Assembly (NCBI GenBank): GCA_039619475.1
Contig: CM077116.1
Coordinates: 33,739,183 to 33,803,182 of the forward strand
Origin: Icerya purchasi
Taxonomy: Eukaryota; Arthropoda; Insecta; Hemiptera; Monophlebidae
DNA length: 64,000 bases
Reading direction: 5' to 3'
Below are positions 12,350 through 25,545 of the stretch, piece by piece. Made by a program: the position numbers and the translations under genes. How positions within the stretch are numbered: the stretch's first letter is position 1; every line of letters begins with the position of its first letter. A model generated the notes under the pieces. The model searched no databases, had not been told where the DNA came from, and saw nothing but the letters and a program-made list of their open reading frames with translations.

Positions 12350-14386
12350 AAAATTTATTTACTTTTTTTTAAAGCAACATGATCTACACAGACAACTTCA
12401 TTTCGGTCTCTGTTGCTTTTTTCTTGTTTTTTATTTCCAAAAAGAGTCCATTCAAAGCAGCTGAAACCACGGCTTTTTCCTTTAGTATAAAAAAATAATG
12501 AACCCGTTGAAATGTTTTACAATATGTTCTTTAATACTGCAATTAGAATTAATAATTTTAAAACTAATTGAGGAAACACTATTGTTTATAATCGGTTATT
12601 TTACTTGAAATTTATTGTTTGTTCATACTTCCTTTTTCATTATTTTAATTGCATAATAAATCATTTTTCACATATTTTGTTTTATTCAGGAATATCCCAA
12701 AAAAATTTTCTCAGTAAAAATATAAAAAAAATTTCTTTTTGCCAGCCGAATATAAACCACTCTCTTAATGCATAAAAAAAAACGAAGAGGTCTTTGCTAG
12801 TCTTCTCATTTTTATGGAACAAGAATTTTTTTTATAAATCTTGATTCCACCATTTGTTTTTTGTTTTTTTTTTTTTTTTTTTTTATCACTCATTCACTAA
12901 TTGTTTCCCCTAGCTGGGCGCTCTCAAATTCTCAGCCTTAATGTAATCACGAGTACTTTTTATTTTATTTTAAATGAAGTATTCTTGATAATGAATAAAC
13001 AAATGCGAACAAAAATTTTCCTTTACCATTTATGCAAGAATTTCGCTTTTATCGTATCCATGTTTTCTTCTATTCATGCGTCTTTGATAAAATACGTATT
13101 TAGTTTTACATGAAAAGATGCTTATATTATTAAATATCAGTTAATTAGAAGGTGAGAGAACTTATTATTTCAATGTACTATTAATATAATAAATTATTAA
13201 AGTAATAGACACGTTTTACTCAGTACGATACACGTACATGTTCGATAGTATCTTTCATTATATTTAAGACGTTTTGTCGTCATTTGCAACAGACCCGAGC
13301 AATTTAGAAAATTGGGACGTGTAGATTTTTTTCTCTTAAATTTTCGCCTGTTTTTTTTTTTTTTTTTTTTTTTGATAACGATTTTTTATTTTCTAATTTC
13401 TCTAATAATTTCAATTCGGTTAAGCGAGTAAACTGCCACACGTTTCGTGTTAATCGCAGGTGTACATTAAAAGAATTTATAAAATTTTTAAATGAGAAGT
13501 AGAACGAAGAATATGCTCAGTGGTGAAAAGTTGAAGAGGCAGAAAGAAGTGCACCCAGGAGACCGTAGAAGAATTTTAGGCGGAGGAATTGAAAACCAAG
13601 AATGCATTTCAGTGGAGCATAATCGAAGAAGAGTATAATACCGACTGCGTGGGTTGAATTTTTTATAATTTAAAACGGAAAAGTGTTCACATGAATACAA
13701 CTAGTTCTTTATTACAGTTGAAGTCGCTTATAAGAGACACATACATCGGGCGGAAGTCATTTGTCTCCCACAACCGGCTGTCTCGCTATAAAGCGAATTT
13801 TTTAAAATACTTTATTCAAGTGAGTGGGCGCTGGAACATGTACAAGTTAACAACTGATTAACATAACGGTAAAAGGTTAGCGCCGCAAGTTCATTTGGCC
13901 GGTTTAGCTCGTCTGGTTGCTAGTTCATCGTTAATATCGGCGGTTCTTCGTAATATATTAGGCATCTTGACATGTTGAAATACTAAATTTGTAATTTACA
14001 ATTTTTAAACGTATATTGTATTATACGGCGATTTTTCACACATCGAGTGAAAATATTTTAAAATTTAAAATTACACGGTACTTTTACAATACTTTAAATA
14101 CATTACGTACTATAAATTTTCCAAAGACAATTTATAGAAAGATAAATTCTGTAAATATTAATTATTAAATGTTAGAACAATATGTGCATTATTTACATTC
14201 TATGACAACTAATTGCGCGAGATTGCATCATCCGATCGTTATCTTATTTATGAGTTACCACGTGATCGATTACCCACTACTATTAGGATTTGGAGTTTAT
14301 AAATTCCAATCATTCCAGTTTCCAGTGCATTTGTTTCGTCGTCGATATCGCGTAACTGGTTAATCCGGTTTAGCTAAACACGTTTT
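12195..14386. other. Intergenic DNA with long homopolymer A and T runs
   Basis: No gene is recognised. It contains a long poly-A (about 12,320-12,346), poly-T near 12,863-12,884 and another near 13,351-13,373. These could be tails of insertions whose bodies I cannot identify. The short minus-strand frame at 13,488-13,700 has no recognisable similarity. Confidence 0.45.
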
Positions 14387-16280
14387 TCACTTTTTCCAGT
14401 TTTTGCATTTGAGAAGATCGAGAAATGACGAATCCCGGGATAAAAGTGACAAATGAGGATATGGAGGAGGAAAGCTAGAGCATAGGGTAAGGATCTTTGG
14501 ACAATCAATTAAAAGGTGGGAGATAGTGACAGGAACTTCACATCTGTCACAGATTTCTGGAATATATATGCTCGTGTGAGGATTGAATGGCCAATACATA
14601 GGCGCACAACACCACCTGATCTTTCCGACCTTTTGATTGAAATTTCCATTCGCGAAGTTTTACTGCGTGTAGGTGTGATGGATTTTATTGTCTGCCCATT
14701 TTTTCTGCCATAATTTCCGAAAAAGGTTGTTACCAGCTTCCTTGATATCACTGGATGGAATCTAAATTCATGAAACCGGAAACATTTTGAATGTCTCTTT
14801 TGCGGCATGATCGGCCACGAGGTTTCCTGGTATCTTTTCGTGACCAGAAACCCACAAGAAGGTTACTCTGGATGGTGAATTATGAAGGATGATCATATAT
14901 TTATCGTTTGGTTTTTGTTGGATGTTCCGTAAGACTGTCAATAAGTCAGTGGCTATTGTTATTATATGTTGTTTTGATTCAACCGTGTGTTCCAAAGCGA
15001 GTGCGATGCCATACAATTCTGCGGACAGAGCGGAGAATAGCGGCGGAAGCGAAAATCTAAGAATAACGTTTTGACTAATTACGACTGTGCAACCAGTAAA
15101 TTCTGTTGTTCTTGTGCCATCTGAGTAACATAATCTATTTCTTTGCAAGGAAAGTAGTTTGTGAATTATGAAGAAGTAAGAGCGCTTGTTTGGCAGCGGT
15201 AAATAGTCAAATGAGGCCAGTTTGGTGGAAAGATTTTTGCAGGTTTATTGTCTACGTTGGGGAAGTCTTGAATCGTTGGTAATTCGGTGTGAAAAGAGTT
15301 TTTGAGACGGAGGGTAAGATCCTTTTTACTCGAGATCCTAAGAGTCTGGTTTCTGATGGGCTCTGGATTGATCGTATAACGTTGTTTGTCGCTGAAACAA
15401 GCAGCAGATTCATTGTAAGATAATCGCGTCAAAGCGGTGGGAGCCACTCTGAGGCTTCGTAATAATAGAGAGGCTCGGTGTTCTGAGCGTGCTTGTAACT
15501 AAGCGGAGAGAGGCGTTATGGATGGCATCCAGTTTGGAGATGTCTGTCTTGGCTAGCTATGAAAAACAGGGGAGCTCCATAGTCGCATTTCGAGCAGATC
15601 TACGAGCGGTATATTGCCAGTAATGAAGAACGATGAGATTCGTACAATATGCGCGATAGTTTTTTTTTTTGTTAGATTGAGTTTTGCTGTACACGATTTA
15701 ATTAGTTCAGTTATACGCTTTATCCGAGTTAATTTATGGTCAAAATGAAGTCTGAAATAACGAACACAAGATGAGAGTTGAATGGGTGAAGTGTTTAGTA
15801 AGATACGTATTTCTTGTTCGGCAGAAATGCGCTACTTTTGTTTTTTCCGGAGAAAACTTTCAGCCGTTTTTTCGAGCTCTCGTTGTGATTTTGTTGATCG
15901 TCTCTTGCATGATGTGTTCTCCTCGTTCTATGTTGGAACATGCAAGAAACACTACCGAGTCATCTGCGAAAAGACCGGCTTTTACCGGAGATTGAACGTC
16001 TTCGATAATGTTAATAATAACTATATTGAAGATAGTCGGACTGAGCAACGAGCCTTGTGGGGGACTCCATTTTGCAGGTGTTTGGCTTCTGATAATCTGC
16101 CGTCCACTAAAACAGCTAGTAAAATCCATAAATAATACTAACCGCTTAAGTAGCAAAGTGGTTTTTACAGATTTAGACTCATTAGACCTACCAAAATTAT
16201 ATGGCAATAGGTTACTATTATTTATACATTTGTAAAACTTTCCCCACTTCTGTAACAACTTACAAAACCCCGGTATCAAC
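14387..16280 (-). pseudogene. I-type LINE ORF2 remnant: RT, RNase H, Cys/His knuckle
   Basis: Reading leftward on the minus strand, a reverse transcriptase piece (SPPQGSLLSPTIFN near 16,050, then FADDSVVFLA near 15,955) precedes a linker at 15,447-15,166. An RNase H domain follows at 15,148-14,768 (SAELYGIALALEH, then WVSGHEKIPGNLVADHAAK). Last is a Cys/His knuckle, ICDRCEVPVTISHLLIDCPK, near 14,550. The order RT, RNase H, CCHC-like end fits the I clade of LINEs. Stops and frameshifts separate the blocks and the 5' half is missing. Confidence 0.75.
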
Positions 16281-17034
16281 TTACCCCGTAGGTGGAGAAC
16301 ATGATTACATTATGTGTTGTCTGATCATGTTTTTTTTTTTTTTTTAATATAGAATTAATTTGATAGTTTGTATGATATGTAATATAAAGAATCAAAGTAT
16401 TTAAACATACTTTAATCAATAATTGTTACATACGTGACAGAGCGGTAGAAATAACAGTAAGTGTAACGATTGTAACAACCATTCTCGTTTTTCTTACATT
16501 TTTCAAAATTTAAGCCTTCATATTTTAAAAATTTTATACGGGTTTTGCGGTTTTTCTATACTATAATGACGAGAATACGTCGATCAACGAAAAAATCAAC
16601 TTTCTAGTTATTAAACTGGCTGCGTTTTGTTTTTTATTTATTTTTTTTGTGTTACTACTTAATGCGTCCGTTGTTCAAAAAATAGTCCGTTAAATTAAAA
16701 ATAAGAAATATACACTTTTTAAAAATTAGGTCCTTAAATTTTAAAATTTTAGAAGTCTCATAGTTCTCCTATATTAGACTTTTTTACTGACCTCTTGTTT
16801 CGCAGTTTCGTAGTATAAAATGTAAAGTAGTCCGTCCTATATCCTTGACAGGGCGTTGGGGATTACGAAATTAAAGTTTCCAATGTATTAAAACTAACGG
16901 ATCTGAAGAGAATACTGAGACTACTTTCTTTCTCGCAGACGCCTTTACTTTCCCAGATAACTCGTTGATCTAACCAATATTCGATTTTAAGTTATAAACC
17001 TGGAAGCAACTCAAATCCGGAACGAGACAGCTCC
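16281..17034. other. Intergenic DNA, nothing recognised
   Basis: AT-rich spacer with a poly-T run near 16,330-16,346. I see no coding or RNA structure. Confidence 0.5.
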
Positions 17035-17106
17035 TAAAAAACCTATGACACTTCCGGATTAGTAGGCAAGCACCTTAACCGTTAGGCTACTGCGCTACGA
17101 GTCTCA
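17035..17106 (-). repeat. tRNA-like relic (box A retained)
   Basis: The minus strand carries TAGCCTAACGG near 17,085-17,095, an exact fit to the RNA polymerase III box A consensus. GTTAAGGTGCTTGCCTAC and CCGGAAG follow, which resembles a D-arm and anticodon arm. The box B position reads as a T run, so the internal promoter is broken. It is probably a decayed tRNA-derived SINE head, different from the SINE at 6.91 and 37.27 kb. Confidence 0.45.
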
Positions 17107-19348
17107 TAATGTAGACATATAAAGTATGGGGTGCGGCAAAAGTTTGTTAATGTTTCCAGCATTTCGTTTTAAGCAGTGTTAACAATTAGATATATAAAAA
17201 TATCGCTGATAGGCTATTGAAACAAAGTTTAAAGAAAGGTAAAAGGAAGATAGTAATGCGGGAAGAAAAAACAGAAAGAGAGCAAAAGAAAAAATTGCCG
17301 ATAATAAACGAAAAAAAAAAAAACACGATGACAATATAATGAATAATTAATAAATTCGGAATAGTGCTTAAAGTTTTAAATTACAGAAATAATTGGTACA
17401 CGTTATTTAGTTCTTGATCGTTAAACACTTTCGATACACTTGTTTATTTGCATAAGACCACTTTTGAGGCTATACTTAAGTTCTTTTCCTTTTCCTTTTT
17501 TTTTTTCCTTTTTCGAACATGTTTTTAATATTGCTGCAGAGTTTTCTGTTGCGTATCGAGCTTTGTTTTTTATTTTTTCGTTCGGGGTAAATGTATTTTT
17601 CGCATCCATTATTATTTTTAAGATTTTCTAAATGTTCTTAATATCTCCAATCAATATTGTCATTAACACTTATATACTATGCCCGTGCCGTATAAAGGAT
17701 TGGTTTCGGAACTCTGCCTATTTTTATTAATTACGTACGATGGATTTATGCGAGAGCTGAATTAACCATTCGTTCCAGACCCGCATCTGCAGTTCTAGAA
17801 ACAGTTAGATTTCCCATGATATCAGACATTAAACATTGAAATTTGCATAGGCGTTCCGTTGCGACAATGCCTGTTAATTTTAGTCTTGCTAAAACATTAG
17901 AATAAGGGCTATGTTTCACTGAAATAACGTTACAGTTATGTGGAAGTGATTTTCCTCTTTTCCCCCTAAACACAACGACGAGCAGGAGTACACAGACGAG
18001 ACCGATTCCACCTTCTTTCGGCAGTCGGAAAATTCCTTGGTTAAAAATTTTCTTCTTCATAGCAGCCGGAAGGTGGAAAATTAAATTAATTTTTTATCGC
18101 TTGCCCCCGTCGGAATAATGCCGAAATGATTTTAATAGCATTATGTTGCACGCAGCTGTCTATGCCGTTATTTTACTATTACAGGCACAGTTCATCTTTT
18201 TTCGAAGAAATGTAAAAAAGTATATTCTTAAATTCGTTCATTTTTCCCTTTTTCGCTCGTTTTCCTCCTCTCCGATTTTCGTACATTCCGATTTAAAATA
18301 TCAGCTCTTCAAAATTCCAAGTTAAGTGACACCGCGAACGTCTGAAATTTATATCCTTCAAAATCTACCTGCGGAAAAATTAATATTACCCGGAGATATG
18401 AAAGCGGTCCAAGTGAACTGGAAAACGCGACGAACCGACTTTAACGGCGGTAAAAAAATTTTTAGTTTCGCTTTTCGCAAAAAGCGCTGAATTGCTCAAT
18501 TTCTCATCTTCGAATTCATATTTTTCAATCGTTTTCCATTGCTATTATTATCGAAATTAACATATAACAAACTGGCATTTTTTAAAAGGAATATTATTAA
18601 CGTACAAGAACACTTTTTTAACTCCCCCCCCCCTATTTTTTTGTTTTCCGCGCAGCAACATTTTCGTTTTCTGAGCCGTTGCACCTAAAGTAAGACATAA
18701 TCGTTCAGTGTTTGGATTACCGGCTCGGATTTATGTGTGTATGTGTGTGTGTGTGTGTATGCTCGCTTTATAATCCGAATACATTGAAGTAAAATTACGT
18801 TCAATGTTTTCTCTCTAACCACTAGGTGGTCCAAATTGATGTTTATTGATTTCCGTTGATAAGACTGTATTCTCATTGTGCATGTAGTATAAGCGTATTC
18901 ACTCCACCTTGTTGACCGAGGAGTAAAAAAAAAATTTAACCAGCTGAATCAATTTGAAATTTACGTTGACGTACCGAAAAACTAGCATAACCGGCGTTGT
19001 GTACATAGAATGTTTGTGCACTTGTCTGCATATGCAAACATTGAAGCTAACTTTTCGAACCGCGTCTAATTTAACTGGGGTCAATTAGTCGTCTATTGAA
19101 AGGGAAGATGTTTTTCGGTAACTATGCGCAAATTAATCATTACATATTAAGCCGATGAGAATATCGAGTTTTACTCCATAACAGTACTATGAAGCGGTAT
19201 GGAATGTAACGCAGTTCAAGTAAACATCGACTAAAAATTTTATAAAGAACACAGTGACCGTATATAAATAAAAACTAAGAAATATTTCGTTTTAATGAAT
19301 ACACATGTTAATAAACGTGTAAATAATTTAGAGTGGTACATTAATTTT
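17107..19348. other. Intergenic DNA with a TG microsatellite
   Basis: No gene is supportable. A (TG)n tract lies at about 18,733-18,760. The minus-strand open frame at 17,746-18,060 has an ATG and a hydrophobic stretch but no recognisable family, so I do not call it. Confidence 0.45.
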
Positions 19349-19899
19349 ATCCCGGACATTCAGGCATTGATGAAAATGCAGTCGTCGACCTCCTTGCTAG
19401 AGCTGCATCTTTCAATGAGAATTTTATTAGTAGAGTTCTAGCACACAATATTCTTCTTCCAACTAAATCCTGCCATCTTAGGCACTCTGTTTATGTTTTT
19501 CTTTTCGCTAATCTTAATTCCTTTTATCTCTTGATTAACCCTGTTCCTTCTTCTCGTCCTTGGTTCTATGATTTCCCCAGTTTGTGTCGGTCCATAATTA
19601 CTAAACTATCTTGGCTCCGTTTCTCGCATAGTCTCCTTCCTTCTTCTCTAAATCTCTTTTCCTTGGACGCATCTTGTAATTATCCATTGGATCCTGAAGG
19701 TTCCCAGTATGTTTGTGATGTGAATCACGTGTTTTTCGAGTGTTCTGGTTTATCTTGCGAGCGTGAGTTACTTTATTATCAACTTTTAAAACTTGGCTTT
19801 CCTGCTGCTTTCGACGCCTCCTATGTTCTTTCTCTGCCTATTCTGTCAGTTGTTCCTGTTCCAGAAGTATATTACTTCATACTATTGTCGATAAAATAA
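19349..19899 (+). pseudogene. LINE copy B: RNase H C-terminus, 5'-truncated
   Basis: The plus strand begins inside the RNase H PGHSGIDENAVVDLLARAAS motif and continues through PWFYDFPSL, the RLRFNH-like WLRFSHSLLPSSL and VCDVNHVFFECSGLSCER. It is open to 19,899. This is the same family as copies A, C and D. The frame is unbroken for over 500 bases, so the copy is relatively young. It starts mid-domain, as expected for 5' truncation during target-primed reverse transcription. Confidence 0.75.
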
Positions 19900-20209
19900 A
19901 AATATATATATTTTTTTTTTTTTTTTATAATTTCTATTCTGTTTTATGCATCTCTCCATTTTGCTGGGCTAAGCAAACCCAAGGAGAAAATGTTTTTAAT
20001 TTTAAAGCATTTTCGATGCGGTAGTCTATTTAAAGTAAAAAACACCGTCAGACTTCCACTTTAAAAGGGAAAAAAAAAGGTGATAAAATATAATCAATCC
20101 ATCCACAAATATTTTTTATCGGTATTATAATATTTTTTATTTTTGACACATAGTTATTTCACGATTTTTTGATCACTACTTCATTCTAGCTGTTTAAGAG
20201 TGCGGTTAC

Positions 20210-20217
20210 AATTTGTC

Positions 20218-20220
<3 letters not shown>
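20210..20220. repeat. Target-site duplication, left copy (LINE copy C)
   Basis: AATTTGTCGAT directly precedes a 30-base T run at 20,221-20,250. The identical 11 bases recur at 20,883-20,893, and the following T extends both to 12. This brackets LINE copy C exactly. Confidence 0.85.
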
Positions 20221-20251
<31 letters not shown>

Positions 20252-20882
20252 GGCGCATCAATTATGGACTATTGCCCAGACACAATGGGAAGAAGAGACA
20301 ACTAACTAGAACCTAATTCGATTGGAGACAGCTGAAATAAAGGAACCAAGGACAAGAACAACAGACCGGGAAGGAAGGGACAAGATGTAAGACGCACAGT
20401 AAGGAGTGGGAAGCCCCAGCTTTATAAGGTGAAGATAGAAAAGAGAACGCTCCGCAGAAAGAGCAGAGCACTCGAAGAAAATGTGATCAGCATCACAGAC
20501 AACTGCTTCATCTGGATGCAACGGACAATGAGGAGAGGGAAGCAAAGAGAAACGATAACGTGAAGAGGGCAGAAGTGTGTGTGATTAAAGCGCAGGCGGA
20601 CAATAGAGGAAATTATAAATCGTGGAAGAGAGGGAAACTCCGAGAACCATGGATGAGAAAGAAGTGTAGGTTGAATTGAAAGGTAGAAGGAACGATTGTT
20701 GGAAAAAGAAGAAGGGTACACATCCGACCAAAATCTGAAGTGAAGCTTCTTAATTAGGACTTACTGTGGGTTCCTGGTCACAGAGGCATCGAGGGTAATG
20801 AAATGGCGGATGCTTTGGCTCAGGTTGCTGTTCGTTCTCGCTTCTATTTTAAAAAAATCCCGGCTGTTAATCTATTACCTCT
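20221..20882 (-). mobile_element. LINE copy C with 5' inversion
   Basis: The 3' part is on the minus strand. It has a poly-A tail (T run 20,221-20,250), a short 3' UTR, and coding for CDADHIFFECSALSAERS and SASYILSLP-type sequence up to about 20,748, where WSDVYPSSFSNN is encoded. The next block, 20,758-20,882, lies on the plus strand and encodes the RNase H piece DLLWVPGHRGIEGNEMADAL through IPAVNLLP. In copy D these two blocks are consecutive in one orientation, so the 5' block is inverted here. Perfect 11-12 bp duplications flank the whole insertion. This is the signature of twin priming. The copy is young but cannot encode a full protein. Confidence 0.88.
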
Positions 20883-20893
20883 AATTTGTCGAT
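20883..20893. repeat. Target-site duplication, right copy (LINE copy C)
   Basis: Identical to 20,210-20,220. It begins immediately after the NLLP codons of the inverted 5' block. Confidence 0.85.
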
Positions 20894-23384
20894 TGATCCG
20901 GCTAAGCCGTATTGTTGGTTGCGTTGAGGTAAAATGAATAGTTTTTTTTTTTTTTTTTTTGTTGTAAGATATTTGAGATTAATAGAAATCCCTCGCCTAT
21001 CGAGTGGTTCCGATGGGCACTATTGCACTCATCTACTTGTTTATATAAGTTTAATGCAAATTGGGGATATTTTTATTTGAATTTTTATTAATTCTTTTTT
21101 CTCAATTTAAACTTTTTTCCATAAAAAGTATTTTTATTTTTGATAGCCGGTATCTGTTAGTTAAATGCGCTTTTAACTATTTTTTCGTGTTCAGGCGAAA
21201 CGGAAAAAAATCGGATTAGTGATTTTTAAAAACAGTGAAATAGTATGCGTATTTTAATAATCGTTAAGCTGTGCCATTACCCCGGTCGTACACGTACTCG
21301 CTTATTGGAACCACAACGTTTATGAATGATTATAACATACGTGCACAACGGAGAAAGTTATATTCATTTCTGTTTCTTTGACTGATTTTATGTAATTCTG
21401 TTGCAAAAGCTGCTTGCACGCTGCTGATTTAATGCACAAACAGAGGACGAAACAGTACCTTAATTTGAATAATACAGTTTGCGAAAATTATTTATTTATT
21501 ACAAATTAAACAATCAGAATTTAGCTCCTAAATTTGTCTAAATTCGCGTAAAGATTTTTATCCGGTTTCTCTCGAATCAATTAATGTTACTCTATAACGA
21601 AGTATCTATAAGTAATATTATTTAACAACGGTTATATATACATATACATATTAAAATCGCTATCAAAACAATGTATAATATATGAAATTTTGCATCATGA
21701 CGAAATTTAAGTTACTTTTAAACAGTTTTGTTTTAAATATTAATTATAAGAAGGTGGTTTTCATGCGTATAAAGTGATTTTATTTCAACTGTTAAATAAT
21801 TTCTATTTGTTGCGATAAAACTATACCATCATTTAATCTGATTTTTTAAATTTTCTATCTCGAAAGATTTGAACAAAAATCGGAAACTTTCCCTATATAT
21901 GTATTTACGTCTTATTTATCACACGAAAATACTACTATTAACGGGATTACGTTATTTCATCGCTACAATGCATTACTGCTTTTTTCAGGTGAGAAATGCT
22001 GGCTAACGCAGTTAGCAGAGATCGTTTAAGCAATGAAAAATGAAATAGTCACACGTTTTATACACGAAAAATGTTGCCTCCGATAATTTCTCGTTTATGC
22101 CAGTGTTATCGGCAAAGATAATTTTATCTGTACCAGTTATGATGTAGTAGAAGTTGCAATGTTCAATTTAAGCACTACCCAATGCTGCGTAGTAGCAGAC
22201 CGAGAAAAGGCGTAGATTAAGTCGGACAAAAGGAAATTTTAGATTTACAAGCTGAAAAGGGTAAATGGAGCTTTTTTTTCGGCGCTAGCGTAGAATGTCC
22301 AGTAAAGTGTGAAGAAATGGTCGTACAAAAGCATACTCTTAAATTTCAGCACAAATAAGAGATCGCTGAGAATTGCAGTGTATCGTAAGGTCAATGTGGT
22401 GAAAAGGGCAAAATTTCACGAAACTACAAGAGGAAAAACATTCCTCGACACATCGAATCGCCGCCTCGTTGTGAGGGAAAAAGGCAACAAATCGAGTTCG
22501 TTTTCTCGATTTTATATTAAACAATTTTTTTTTTTACAGTTTATATTGAATGTGGGTTAATCGGTCGCTACACAAATGTGCGATATTTCTATCTAAAGAA
22601 GCGAGTAATAAAAAGTTAATAAAAGCATCAATGAGAAACCATTTACAGTGTGCTAGAAAATACCATAGAAATCGGGGACCTGGCTGAGTTTCGAACATGG
22701 CCTTAATACTTTTGTAGAAGGCTCTTCGTATGTAAATGTCTTTATTTATAACAATCAATAACGAATATGTTCACATAATTATCGACGAACGTTTCAATGG
22801 GCTCCGCTCTATAACATCAGGCCCCCTATTGCGTAACTATTCAGTTTTTAATATTAATTAGTTAATAACATAAAATAATTAAAAAATTATTCACAGAAAT
22901 ACAATACGGTGAGTTCAATAATTTCTATAAATTAATTTAACAATAATCGTTTTTTGATATTTTTTTATGATGATAAAAAATAAAAACTTATTTAGAACGA
23001 AAACAATAATTTAGTTTTCTCTATAGCGATCATTAAATACATCAACAAAACAGATCAATGTTAATTTACAGCTGCCATGCAACAATTTAAAAAACTATAA
23101 TATACATGCAAATAGACATCAAACAATTTAAATGTAATTTAAGCAATCGTATTTGACTTCAAATCTTAAAAATAACACTGTTAAATCTAGTTTTGTAAGG
23201 AATTCAGCAAGTAATAAAATGTTCTTAATAAATCGTAAGTAGTCTCAAAAAAGATTATGAAATGAAGTCTCTTATTTTAGTTAGTTAAGTCGTGATTTAG
23301 ATGACGCATCTGTGTGTAAAAGCGCGACTGCCAGCTGGTTTAGATGGTTTCGTAACCGTGTGAGATGCTTCTGTGCGAGCCTCC
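20894..23384. other. Intergenic DNA, nothing recognised
   Basis: AT-rich sequence with a poly-T run near 20,941-20,960. Short overlapping frames at 22,309-22,758 on both strands have no family resemblance. Confidence 0.5.
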
Positions 23385-23795
23385 GGATAATTTCTGTCTA
23401 TTTTCAGATCCCGATGGATGGCTTCATTGGAAACGCATTCAATAAATTAAGCGGATGAATACCTTGTTCTGAAATCACTGGATAACTAGCTTATTTGACG
23501 TCTTTGCGCATCCCCACAGTTGCGCTGCCTAAGTCCATGCCGGTCGCAATACAGTTTTGTATATTAGCAAACGATTTTTTAGTGACAATTTAGAGTGACA
23601 TCCCCTATTAGCCAGTAGAGTCGTTTCATTCTGATATTAAGTTCTCTTCTTTTCCTTTTTGATATGAGTCCTCCGTGTTAGTCTTTGATGTAAATAGCCA
23701 TTCCTAAGTATATCTCACTTCGTTTTTTGTTTTTTTTTTGGAAGCTCTTTATTATCAATTAGTACTCGTTTGTTGTGTGATCTTCTGTTGGAGAA

Positions 23796-23858
<63 letters not shown>

Positions 23859-25545
23859 GACTTCTCTGGGTTTATAGCTAGTTCCACATCGACACCCACT
23901 GGTAAAACTGGTCTACACTGTTTTGCAAATTAGCGATAGCAACATAAGAATTTGTATCTGATGCGATTATCGCAGTATCATCGGCAAATGTTGCTACACT
24001 TGAACAGTTTTATTCGTCGGCAGGTCTGTTGTATACAGATTGTATAACAGCGGTCCCAGGAAGCCTCCCTGTGGAACTCCAGCTAGAATGGAATATACAT
24101 CTGAACGATCATCATCCTACTTAACCTGAAACTGTCTGTTGCTTAAATATGACCGTATTAGTAAATAGTACTTTTCTGACAGAAAAATTTTTAGTTTGTA
24201 CAACAAGCCGTCGTGCCAGATTTTACCGAAGGCCTTGGTGATGCCAATAAATACCGCTTAGTTGTATTTTTTATGCTCGATGCCATTTTCAATAAGGCTT
24301 ACTGCTCTATGTAATTACTGTTCAGTAGAGTGCCCCTAGTTCTAAATCCGAATTGACCTTGAGGAATGATAGATTGTTCATGAATTATTCTATTAATCCG
24401 TACATAGATTAATTTTTCGAGTAACCTGGCAAATGTAGATAATAGGGAGATTGGTCTGTAGGAATCTAATCTGGTACCATCTTTTCCCGGGTTTAATATC
24501 ATCAGTATCTGAGAGAATTTCCATTGATTCGGAGAATATGATGTTATTAATATAGCATCGAATATGTCCGTTACCGACATTATTGCCTTCCCGGGTAATT
24601 CTCTTAGCGTTCTCGCCAAGATCATATCAAAGGCAGGAGATTTTTTGACATTAAAATGTTTTATGTATGTTTAAACTTCTGCTCGACAGATCATTTTTAT
24701 TTCATTTGAAATTGGTCTAGAGCAGTTAATATCGTCCTGTAAGTTAATTCTGGTTGTTGTGTTAGGAATGTGTCGCATAAGTACTTGGAAAATGCGTCAA
24801 CTTTTTGTTTGCCGCTTCTTGCCCAAGATCCATCATCTTGTCTTATTGGCGGATTGCGCATCATTGGTCTTTTTATTCTTTTAGCGGCTTTCTATGAATT
24901 GTAGCCTGTGCATTGAGTAGGATCAAAATTTTCTACATACATGATGAAGTTCTTGCTTTTTAGATTATTTAGTAATTTATGTACCTTTTTGGTTGCCGCG
25001 TTTAATTGACGTTTGATTATAGGTGTTTTACAAGTTTACCACAGTCTATGTAGTCGGCTTTTCTCAGCTATAATTTTCCGTACGTATTTAGGACAGTTAT
25101 TATCATATAATCAGCTGCTCTATATAAACTTCTGTCTCTGGTTGTGGTTAATCTAGATCCGTAGTAAATATGTTTTGCATCAAAATCTCCACCGATAATA
25201 TACTTCTTTTCCAACTGCGTGAACAGATCTTTAAACTGGTCCGTACCTATGATTGATCCCGGAGGACAGTACATTGCTACTACAGTCGGAAGATTTGTCG
25301 TGTGCTCGATAACCACTGCTGTAGCTTGTATTTCTAAGGTTTGAAAACTAAAATATGTTCGTAATGTTCTATGCTCTCCTTTATAATCACAGAGGACCCA
25401 CCTTAGGGTTTACTAGAGTGGTATAATGTGTGTATTTATAACCACGAGTATTTACAAAACTTCTGTTGGCGGAATTTGATTCTGACATGAGTAATGTGTC
25501 ATTTTTTTCCTCTTTGAGAAAATAAATATTTTTTTTGAACGTGAT
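23385..25545 (-). pseudogene. Jockey-clade LINE: endonuclease, RT and C-terminal region
   Basis: Reading leftward on the minus strand, an APE-type endonuclease comes first (25,530-25,068; VVAMYCPPGS, then IIGGDFDAKHIYYGSRLTT). An RT piece follows at 24,625-24,299 (ILNPGKDG, then SYRPISLL, FGFRTRGT). Next are AGVPQGGFLGPLLYNLY near 24,060 and FADDTAIIAS near 23,975. The post-RT region has YLGM near 23,700, LYWLIG near 23,600, and RPAWT plus AAQLWGCAK near 23,530. This is standard Jockey ORF2 order. Multiple stops and a (TA)n expansion at 23,799-23,852 inactivate it. No gag-like ORF1 remains. Confidence 0.85.
23799..23852. repeat. (TA)n microsatellite, about 27 units
   Basis: An almost pure TA run inside the Jockey-type LINE remnant. 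It probably expanded after insertion, because it sits between the RT and the post-RT coding segments. Confidence 0.9.

Noticed and set aside
17746..18060. 104-residue minus-strand frame with ATG and a hydrophobic stretch
   Set aside because: No family resemblance, no promoter or neighbour, and a length reachable by chance in a 64-kb window.
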